Assembly (NCBI GenBank): GCA_019347995.1
Contig: JAHWKH010000078.1
Coordinates: 1 to 8,845, forward strand
Direction: 5' to 3'
Source of the DNA: Gemmatimonadota bacterium
Lineage (GTDB): Bacteria; Gemmatimonadota; Gemmatimonadetes; Longimicrobiales; UBA6960
DNA: 8,845 nt
The number at the start of each line of letters is the position of its first letter. Within the stretch, counting starts at the first letter, position 1. Below the pieces are notes generated by a model. It was not told where the DNA came from. It saw only the letters and a program-made list of their open reading frames with translations, and searched no databases. A program made the position numbers and the translations under genes. This document shows, in pieces, positions 1 to 5,500 of this stretch.

Positions 1-1205
1 GGAAGGGAGTCGCGCAACACGTGCGCCACGTCCCCGGAGATCTCGATGGGAACCTCGATCTGAGGGTGGTCGAGATCCACCCCCGCGGAGCCCGGGCGAA
101 GCAGATCCCCCAGCGCCACCGCGACGTCTCGAGAGCGAAACTCGTGCTCGCCCCTTCGCCGAACGCGCAGCGCGAAGGTTCGAGCTCGAACGAGCTCCCG
201 CAGCGACAGCTCCGCCTGCGTCACCAGGTCGTCGAGCGAAGCGAACCGGAGCGTCTCCGTCCGGGTGGTGTTGTATACGGGGGCCTGGAACAGCTCGGTG
301 CGCAGGACGCGGCCGCCGGGCAGGCCCTTCGTGTACCAGCCCAGGTGCTTCCTGAACTCGAGGACGGCGCGCTCGCTGTCGGGCTCGAAGGCGATGGCGT
401 TGCGGGCGTGGCGGAGGCATATGGCGAAGCGCTCCTCCACGCCGGGCTGCCCGGGCACCGGCAGGCCGTCGAGCGCGGCCCTGGCCTCGGTGAAGATCCA
501 GGGGTCTCCGTGCGAGCCGCGGGCGATCATGATGCCGTGGCAGCCGGTCTCGTCACGCATGCGGCGGGCGTCGGGGCCGGAGCGGATATCGCCGTTGCCG
601 ATGACGGGGATCTCCAGCGCGTCGACGAGCTGGCGGATCTCGCTCCAGCGGGCCTCACCGGAGTACATGTCGGCGCGGGTGCGGGGGTGGAGGGTGATCC
701 AGCGGGCGCCGGCGTCCTGGCAGCGCAGGGCGATGCCCACCGGGTCGCGGCCGGCTTCGTCGAACCCGCTGCGGATCTTCACCGTGGTGGGCAGGGGGTG
801 GGCGTCGGCCACGGCCCGGATGATGGCCTGCACGAGATCGGGATCCCGCAGGCAGCCCGAGCCGCCGTTTCGCTTCACCACCTTCTTCACCGGACACCCG
901 AAGTTGATGTCGATGAAGTCCGGACCGAACTCCTCGTGCACCATGGCGGCCGCGTCGGCCATCATGGCCGGCTCCGACCCGAAGATCTGGACGCCGATGG
1001 GGCGCTCCTCCTCGTCGAAGCGCAGATATTCCCGGGTGCGCCCATTTCCCAGCACCAGCCCGTCGGCGCTGATGAACTCGGTCACCACGACATCGGCCCC
1101 GAAGTCGCGGCAGAGCCGTCGGAACGGCGACTCGCTCACGCCCGCCTGGGGCGCGAGGAACAGGGGCGTGGTGCCCGACCGGAGGAGGGGGAGGACGTCG
1201 TTCAT
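1..1205 (-). CDS. dusB: tRNA-dihydrouridine synthase (DusB type) fused to a THUMP-like domain; 3' end outside window
   Basis: FMN enzyme that reduces a uridine in the tRNA D-loop to dihydrouridine using NAD(P)H. It runs off the left edge; 401 residues are visible without a stop. Residues 1-307 are a complete-looking DusB: LAPQAGVS (17-24) at the FMN-barrel start, Q73, DINFGCPVKKVV (99-110) with the expected catalytic Cys104, TVKIRSG (141-147), LHPRT (172-176), GNGDI (203-207), IARGSHGDPWIF (227-238), then the helical C-terminal domain with FRKHLGWYTKGLPGG (284-298). DusB proteins normally end at about 320-340 residues. Here the frame continues into RTFALRVRRRGEHEF (342-356) and VDLDHPQIEVPIEI (376-389), which looks like a THUMP domain as in ThiI and Trm14/RlmL-type RNA-modifying enzymes. 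ATG at 1205-1203 is the only ATG in frame before the Dus core; no clear ribosome site precedes it. The gene is divergent from the PTS gene. The Dus assignment is firm; the THUMP assignment is from motif pattern only. Confidence 0.9.
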   Translation of the reverse strand, partial: MNDVLPLLRSGTTPLFLAPQAGVSESPFRRLCRDFGADVVVTEFISADGLVLGNGRTREYLRFDEEERPIGVQIFGSEPAMMADAAAMVHEEFGPDFIDINFGCPVKKVVKRNGGSGCLRDPDLVQAIIRAVADAHPLPTTVKIRSGFDEAGRDPVGIALRCQDAGARWITLHPRTRADMYSGEARWSEIRQLVDALEIPVIGNGDIRSGPDARRMRDETGCHGIMIARGSHGDPWIFTEARAALDGLPVPGQPGVEERFAICLRHARNAIAFEPDSERAVLEFRKHLGWYTKGLPGGRVLRTELFQAPVYNTTRTETLRFASLDDLVTQAELSLRELVRARTFALRVRRRGEHEFRSRDVAVALGDLLRPGSAGVDLDHPQIEVPIEISGDVAHVLRDSL

Positions 1206-1357
1206 GATGGGGTGCGATTGGTAACCGGCGCCGCGGGGCGATGTTCCGCGGCATGGAGCGGGCGCGGGCGGTCTGTAACGCCGGCAGGCTTCTTGTTAGG
1301 ATACCTTGCTCATTCCTCGACGCTGGGCAACGAATGTCCGCCGGAGGCTTACACGAT
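1206..1357. other. divergent intergenic region between dusB and the PTS gene
   Basis: This 152-bp spacer must hold the start signals for dusB (minus) and the PTS gene (plus). It contains a pocket poorer in GC than its surroundings at about 1271-1316, including TTGTTAGGATACCTTG on the plus strand, the likeliest place for a promoter. I could not fit a convincing -35/-10 pair with 16-18 bp spacing on either strand. No tRNA, hairpin terminator or riboswitch-like fold was recognised. Confidence 0.45.
1343..1347 (+). promoter_or_regulatory. ribosome binding site fixing the start of the PTS EIIA gene
   Basis: GGAGG lies 10 nt before the ATG at 1358. The frame is open upstream to an ATG at 1241, but the extra 39 residues look like no EIIA protein and have no such site. 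The family-like start MKLREFF at 1358 is therefore preferred. Confidence 0.75.
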
Positions 1358-1810
1358 ATGAAGCTCAGGGAGTTCTTCACGGCCGACGCCGTGAACCTTC
1401 ACCTGCAATCGGATTCCAAGGACGACCTGCTCAAGGAGCTCGTCTCGCTCCTGGAGCTCGACGAAAAGTCCCAGGCCATCCTCTTCAAGACCCTCAAGCG
1501 CCGCGAGAACCTCGGCTCGACCGGCATCGGCAAGGGCATCGCCATCCCGCACTGCCGCTCCCTGGTGGTCAATCGCCTGCGCCTCGCCTACGGCCGCAAG
1601 CCCGAGGGTGTGGATTTCAAGGCCATCGACGCCGCACCGGTGCACAACTTCTTCCTCATCGTGGCACCCCCGCTGGAGGTGTCGAACCAGTACCTGCCCG
1701 TGCTGGGGAAGATCGCGCAGTTCGCCAAGGATCCCGAAGTGCCCGAGCGCCTCGCCGAGATCGAAGCGCCGGAAGCCTTCCTCGAGCTGCTCGAGTCCAA
1801 GGCACCGTGA
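1358..1810 (+). CDS. ptsN: PTS EIIA protein, nitrogen-type (PtsN-like)
   Basis: A 150-residue single-domain protein of the PTS EIIA type-2 fold (mannitol/fructose/Ntr class). These proteins accept a phosphate from HPr or NPr on a conserved histidine. GSTGIGKGIAIPHCRS (53-68) is the family signature, with His65 as the expected phosphorylated residue. LQSDSKDDLLKELVSLL (16-32) is the usual first amphipathic helix, and the C-terminal VLGKIAQF...FLELL region is typical. The length matches EIIA-Ntr. No membrane EIIB/EIIC component is nearby, which favours a regulatory role over sugar transport. That role is inferred; its partners (HPr, EI, HPr kinase) are not in the window. GGAGG stands 10 nt before the ATG. 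The stop overlaps or nearly abuts the next gene, so the two are almost certainly co-transcribed. Confidence 0.9.
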   Translation: MKLREFFTADAVNLHLQSDSKDDLLKELVSLLELDEKSQAILFKTLKRRENLGSTGIGKGIAIPHCRSLVVNRLRLAYGRKPEGVDFKAIDAAPVHNFFLIVAPPLEVSNQYLPVLGKIAQFAKDPEVPERLAEIEAPEAFLELLESKAP

Positions 1811-1824
1811 AGGACGTCTCCGCG

Positions 1825-2184
1825 ATGAACCCCCAGCTCACGCTTCTCCTCGAGATCCAGGACCTGAGGGCACAGGCCCGTGAGCTGCGCTCCGAGTCGC
1901 AGGCGGGGCGGATGGAGCAGGAGCACTTCGAGCTCGACCTGGACGAGGCGATGGCCCAGCTCGAGGAGAAGGCCACCGAGCTGGAGGAGGAGCTGGAGGC
2001 GAGGGTGCGCCGCCGCTTCCGGCGCGTGGCGTCCAGCGTCGACCGCGCGGTCGTGCCGGTCCTGAAGGGCGTCTGCTACGGCTGCCTGACGGCGATTCCG
2101 ACGGCGACCGCCGGCGAGGAGTCTCCGAACGAGACGCTCCAGAGCTGCGAGAACTGCGGGCGCTTCCTCTACATCCTTCCCTGA
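1825..2184 (+). CDS. short coiled-coil protein with C4 zinc ribbon (PF02591/CdsZ-like)
   Basis: A 119-residue cytoplasmic protein. Residues 8-70 are rich in Glu, Leu and Arg with heptad-like spacing (for example LDEAMAQLEEKATELEEELE, 39-58) and should form a coiled coil. The C-terminal part has two CxxC pairs, CYGC (84-87) and CENC (108-111), ending GRFLYILP, the layout of the C4-type zinc-ribbon family. Proteins of this family are usually about 240 residues with a much longer coiled coil, so this is a short version. The biochemical role of the family is poorly defined; binding to protein or nucleic acid is inference. The ATG at 1825 has AAGGA about 10 nt upstream. A GTG at 1807 in the same frame would overlap the PTS stop by 4 nt (GTGA) and add six residues; it cannot be excluded. 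It is in an operon with the PTS gene and convergent with the next gene, leaving only 13 bp between the stops. Confidence 0.85.
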   Translation: MNPQLTLLLEIQDLRAQARELRSESQAGRMEQEHFELDLDEAMAQLEEKATELEEELEARVRRRFRRVASSVDRAVVPVLKGVCYGCLTAIPTATAGEESPNETLQSCENCGRFLYILP

Positions 2185-2197
2185 CGCCCCGGCGGCC

Positions 2198-2650
2198 TCA
2201 CTTCGCCACGTACATCTTCCGCGTCTGGCTCGCGCCGTTCTCCGTGATCTGCATTAAGTAGATCCCCGACGCGACCTGTCGACCGCTCTGGTCGCGGCCG
2301 TGCCAGTACGCCTCCCAGGTTCCGGCGCGCGGATACTCCAGGCTCAACACGGGCACCCCCTCTCCCAGCGGATGGCGCAGGGCCGTGGGCACGGCCACGA
2401 CCTGCTGGAGCAGGTTGTAGATGCGCACCGATACCACCACCGGACGCCCCGAGGCGAAGAGATCCTCGTGCAGCACGAAGGGGATCTTCGTTTCGGGATT
2501 GAAGGGATTCGGGTAGTTCTGTTCGAGCTGGAACCCGCTCGTCTGGCCGCCCACCAGGCTCCCGGGCCGGGGCTCCTGGGCGGAGAGGGGCGCGGAAAGA
2601 CCTAGCAGGAGGAGGAGGACGAACGGGACGCGTGGTGTGCGTCCCACCAT
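2198..2650 (-). CDS. small secreted protein: signal peptide plus FlgD-like / type IX sorting-type domain
   Basis: A 150-residue protein with an N-terminal signal peptide (VPFVLLLLLGLSAPLSA, residues 8-24, probably cut before Gln25; no lipobox Cys). Almost all the rest is one domain: LEQNYPNPFNPETKIPF (42-58), VSVRIYNLLQQVV (73-85), WHGRDQSGRQVASGIYLMQI (116-135) and TRKMYVAK (143-150). This is the pattern of the Por-secretion/T9SS type A C-terminal signal and FlgD Ig-like fold, normally found at the end of large secreted proteins. Only about 15 residues separate the signal peptide from it, so there is no passenger. GGAGGT at 2657-2652 is 2 nt from the ATG at 2650 but 5 nt from an in-frame GTG at 2647, so the true start may be 2647. 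An upstream ATG at 2740 would bury the signal peptide and is unlikely. It is convergent with the zinc-ribbon gene. Function unknown: a surface-exposed or cell-wall-associated small protein, or a remnant of a larger one. Confidence 0.8.
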   Translation of the reverse strand: MVGRTPRVPFVLLLLLGLSAPLSAQEPRPGSLVGGQTSGFQLEQNYPNPFNPETKIPFVLHEDLFASGRPVVVSVRIYNLLQQVVAVPTALRHPLGEGVPVLSLEYPRAGTWEAYWHGRDQSGRQVASGIYLMQITENGASQTRKMYVAK

Positions 2651-2657
2651 CACCTCC

Positions 2658-2674
2658 GCACAGTGTCGCTGTGC
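2658..2674 (-). promoter_or_regulatory. perfect hairpin in the leader, touching the ribosome binding site
   Basis: The minus strand reads GCACAG-CGACA-CTGTGC, a perfect 6-bp inverted repeat with a 5-nt loop. It is followed directly by GGAGGT, the ribosome site of the small secreted protein. It could be an RNA hairpin that limits ribosome access, an operator half-site pair, or chance. No U-run follows, so it is not a terminator. Confidence 0.3.
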
Positions 2675-2745
2675 CGTAGCAAAAGGATCGAATCGCGCTC
2701 CAGGATGGTTTCGTGAGTGGCCCGGGTGCGGACGTTCCACATCCC

Positions 2746-2775
2746 TATATAGACCTTCGGCTCACCGGTGGTCAA
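2746..2775 (-). promoter_or_regulatory. sigma70-like promoter for the small secreted protein
   Basis: On the minus strand TTGACC (2775-2770; five of six to TTGACA) is followed after 18 bp by TATATA (2751-2746). The TATATA lies in an AT pocket that stands out in this GC-rich sequence. The -35 overlaps the selB stop codon (2774-2772), and the spacer carries the palindrome CACCGGTG. Transcription would start near 2739, giving a leader of about 90 nt. This suggests the gene is expressed separately from the upstream der-selB unit. Confidence 0.5.
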
Positions 2776-4733
2776 GCGGATCCTCCGCTTCGAAGCTCTG
2801 CAGGACCCGTACCGCCGGGGTCGTCCGATGGGGGCCCGGCGACGTCGCGGCCACCGCCCCGCCGCACGGTCACGCCCCGGCGATCGAGGAGCGCCAGCAG
2901 GGGAAGCAAGTGCTTGCGGCTCACGGGAATCACGTCCTTGAAGTCGGCGGGACCCAGGTCCTGGGCTCCACCGAGGCGCCGCATCACCTCGTGCGCCACC
3001 GTATCGACGCTCTCGCGCCAGGCGAAGACGCCGTCCTCCAGCGCCACCAGGGCTCCGGAGCTTTCCAGGAGGCGCAGGATGGGCCACAGGTCCTCCCGGG
3101 CGGACAGCTCCTCCGGAAGCTCGTCGACGGACGGCGGCGCCAGCCCCGCGTCGCGGTAGACGGCCTCGAGGAGCGTGCGGGCGCCTTCCTGCTCGGGCGT
3201 CAGCATCGGGCGGAAGCCCGGCCGCGCCACGATGCCGTGATCGGCCACCAGCGATCCGTCGACGACGAGCTCCGCCAGCAGCGCGTCGGCCAGGGCCGCT
3301 GGCGCCCCCCCTGGCAGGGCGCGCCGGAACGCCTCCGCCTCGACCCCGGGCCGGAGCGGCTCGGACGCATGGTGGGCATCGACGGCCTCGAGCAGCAGGC
3401 GTCGGGCCTCCGCGGCCCTTCCCGCGGACACGGCGACGTCTTCCATCACCCGCGCCCCGGCATCCGTGAGGCGCCCCAGGGCCGCGCGGACGCCGGCCGG
3501 GGTGAGCCCGGTGGCCACCGGGAGCGCCGCCACGGGGGCGCCGCGCCAGGACGCCAGGTCGAGCGCCGCGCCCACGCGCGCTTCGTCGGCGTCCCCGAGG
3601 AGGCGGCCGAGGGCCTCTTCGGTGGCGGGCTCGAGCCGTCGCCGCCGAGGTGGGAACGGCTCGGCCACCTCCCCCCCTCCGATGGTGGTCATGGGCGAAT
3701 AGGAACGGATCACCAGGCGGTCGCCGGTGCGGGCCACCAGCGGCTGCTCCAGGCGGAGCTGGACCCAGCCCTCGGCGCCGGGGCCCAGGGCGTCCGAATC
3801 GAGGAGAACCGCCCGGGCCATGACCTCGGCCGTTCCCAGGTGCACGCGCACGCGCTGGTTGTGGACGATCTCCCAGCCGGTCTCCGGCAGGATCCGGAGG
3901 CGAGCCGTGAGGCGCTCCGAGACTCGCCACCCCTCGCCCGCCAGCAGGGCCTGCCCACGGTGGAGCGCGTCGCGGTCCACCCCCGCCAGGGCGACGGCGG
4001 TGCGCTCCCCCGCCCTGGCCTCCTCCACGTCGCGGCCGTGGACCTGGAGGCCGCGGATGCGAGCCTCGGGCCCCTCCGGGAGGATCCGGACGCGCCCGCC
4101 GGTACCCAGGACCCCCGAGGCCAGCGTGCCCGTGACGACGGTGCCGGTGCCCCTGACGGTGAACGCCCGGTCCAGGGGGAGCCTCGCGAGGTCGTCCTCG
4201 GCCCGCGAGTCGGCCGCGGCCGACTCGGCCAGGTCCAGGAGGGTGCGCGCGAGCGTCTCCAGCCCCTGGCCGCTCTCCACCGAGGTGGGGATCAGGGCGG
4301 CATCCGGCCAGGGCGTGTCGACGAGGAGCTCCCGGACGTCTTCGCGGACCAGCGCCATCCACTCCGGATCGTCGACCAGGTCGGCCTTCGTGAGGGCCAC
4401 CACGAGTCGTTCCACCTCCAGGAGGCTCACGATCTGGAGGTGCTCCCGCGTCTGGGGCATGACCCCCTCGTCGGCGGCGACGACCAGGAGGACGGCGTCC
4501 ACTCCCGTGGCGCCCGCCACCATCGTGCGCACGAAGTCCTCGTGGCCGGGAACGTCCACCACACCCATGCGCCGCCGCCCGTCCGTCAGCTCCGCGAACC
4601 CCAGATCGATGGTGATCCCACGGCGCTTCTCCTCCTCGAGGCGGTCGGGGTCGACCCCCGTGAGGGCGCGCACCAGGGCCGACTTGCCGTGGTCGATGTG
4701 GCCGGCGGTGCCCAGGACCATGCGGCGGCTCAT
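2772..4733 (-). CDS. selB: selenocysteine-specific elongation factor SelB
   Basis: A 653-residue GTPase that delivers selenocysteyl-tRNA to UGA codons by binding the SECIS hairpin in the mRNA. GTP-binding motifs: GHIDHGKS (11-18), RGITIDLGFAEL (38-49), DVPGH (60-64), TKAD (115-118). Domain 2 has LPLDRAFTVRGTGTVVTGTL (185-204), the SelB form of this EF-Tu-like segment. Domain 3 holds RSYSPMTTIGGGEV (343-356). Residues from about 370 on are the winged-helix region, ending in FKDVIPVSRKHLLPLLALLD (598-617), typical of the RNA-binding fourth winged helix, then a loose 22-residue tail. The ATG at 4733 overlaps the recO stop by 4 nt (ATGA) and has GAGG 7 nt upstream inside recO. The frame is open to 5081, but that extension is a low-complexity Arg/Pro/Gly shadow of recO. 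Its presence implies a selenoprotein pathway; selA, selD and selC are not in the window. Confidence 0.95.
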   Translation of the reverse strand: MSRRMVLGTAGHIDHGKSALVRALTGVDPDRLEEEKRRGITIDLGFAELTDGRRRMGVVDVPGHEDFVRTMVAGATGVDAVLLVVAADEGVMPQTREHLQIVSLLEVERLVVALTKADLVDDPEWMALVREDVRELLVDTPWPDAALIPTSVESGQGLETLARTLLDLAESAAADSRAEDDLARLPLDRAFTVRGTGTVVTGTLASGVLGTGGRVRILPEGPEARIRGLQVHGRDVEEARAGERTAVALAGVDRDALHRGQALLAGEGWRVSERLTARLRILPETGWEIVHNQRVRVHLGTAEVMARAVLLDSDALGPGAEGWVQLRLEQPLVARTGDRLVIRSYSPMTTIGGGEVAEPFPPRRRRLEPATEEALGRLLGDADEARVGAALDLASWRGAPVAALPVATGLTPAGVRAALGRLTDAGARVMEDVAVSAGRAAEARRLLLEAVDAHHASEPLRPGVEAEAFRRALPGGAPAALADALLAELVVDGSLVADHGIVARPGFRPMLTPEQEGARTLLEAVYRDAGLAPPSVDELPEELSAREDLWPILRLLESSGALVALEDGVFAWRESVDTVAHEVMRRLGGAQDLGPADFKDVIPVSRKHLLPLLALLDRRGVTVRRGGGRDVAGPPSDDPGGTGPAELRSGGSA

Positions 4734-5500
4734 GCGTCGGCCTCGTCGTCGCCGGGGGGCAGCAGCGCCGACAGCACGGCGAAGGCCTGGAGGGGGCGGG
4801 TGCCGGAGACGTGATAGGTGATGAAGTCGCTGAGAAGGCGGAGGTGCGCCCGGGGCCGGTCCAGGTCGGGCGGCACGACGCCGTCGCACAGGGAGGCGAG
4901 CTGGGCCCGGGCGCCGGGACCCAGACGCGGCCCCACGGCCGGGGCGGTGGCCGCGCAGGGCGCGCAGCGGACGCCCCCCTGCGCGAAATCGAAGCGCGCC
5001 ATGGCGTCTCCCACGGCCGAGCCGCATGCCACGCACGCGTGCACCTCGGGCCGGTAGCCGAGCACGGCCACCGTGCGCCACGCCTCGGCCAGCAGCACGC
5101 CCGGGACCCGGCCCGCTTCCGCGGCCTCGACCCGGTCGAGGCCGCCCTCCAGCGCGCGGAACAGCTCGGGATTGCTCTCCTCTCCGGCGTGGCGCAGCAC
5201 GAGCTCGGCGAGGACAGCGGCGGCGGCGAAGCGGTGCACGTCGCTGGCGAGGCCGCGGCGGGCCCGGGTCGGCGAGAAATCGCGCAGGGTCTGCAGGTCC
5301 CGGGTGGACTTCACGTAGAGGGTGAGGGCCCCGCCCGTGAACGTGTCGAGGCCGCCGCCGGACTTCGAGCCGCTCCTGCGGACCCCCTTCGCCATGACGC
5401 CCACGATGCCGAGGGACTCCGTATAGAATCGCAGGACGCGACTCGTCTCACTGTACGGGAAGGAGCGCAGGAGCACCGCGGGGGTGGTGACGACGCTCAC
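4730..5500 (-). CDS. recO: DNA repair protein RecO
   Basis: A 256-residue recombination mediator of the RecFOR pathway; with RecR it loads RecA onto SSB-coated single-stranded DNA. The N-terminal OB-fold is recognisable: TPAVLLRSFPYSETSRVLRF (6-25), then GIVGVMAKGVRRSGSK (31-46) and LQTLRDFSP (69-77). The helical C-terminal domain carries a zinc site of two CxxC pairs, C156/C159 and C179/C182, as in many but not all RecO proteins. It starts with GTG at 5500-5498, overlapping the stop of the upstream gene by 4 nt (GTGA), with GGAG 9 nt before it. It overlaps selB by 4 nt at its own end. Translation of the three genes is probably coupled. The length is normal for the family. Confidence 0.94.
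   Translation of the reverse strand: MSVVTTPAVLLRSFPYSETSRVLRFYTESLGIVGVMAKGVRRSGSKSGGGLDTFTGGALTLYVKSTRDLQTLRDFSPTRARRGLASDVHRFAAAAVLAELVLRHAGEESNPELFRALEGGLDRVEAAEAGRVPGVLLAEAWRTVAVLGYRPEVHACVACGSAVGDAMARFDFAQGGVRCAPCAATAPAVGPRLGPGARAQLASLCDGVVPPDLDRPRAHLRLLSDFITYHVSGTRPLQAFAVLSALLPPGDDEADA

Noticed and set aside
21..1361. Long plus-strand frame opposite dusB
   Set aside because: Low-complexity translation with no family motifs, antisense to the clear DusB reading.
655..1380. Minus-strand frame beginning MKNSLSFISCKPPADIRCPA
   Set aside because: Shifted-frame reading of dusB; composition is Arg/Pro/His-rich and it would cross the PTS gene start.
2651..2771. selC tRNA-Sec or a SECIS element next to selB
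   Set aside because: No cloverleaf, no long acceptor stem and no CCA-type end; the only structure is a 6-bp hairpin attached to a ribosome site.
2637..4814. A 725-codon open frame on the plus strand opposite selB
   Set aside because: It is composed of Arg, Gly, Pro, His and Ala with no domain pattern and lies fully antisense to an intact SelB; such frames are expected opposite GC-rich genes.
4734..5081. Possible 116-residue N-terminal extension of SelB
   Set aside because: The extra residues are a frame-shifted shadow of recO; SelB proteins start just before the GHIDHGKS motif, as at 4733.
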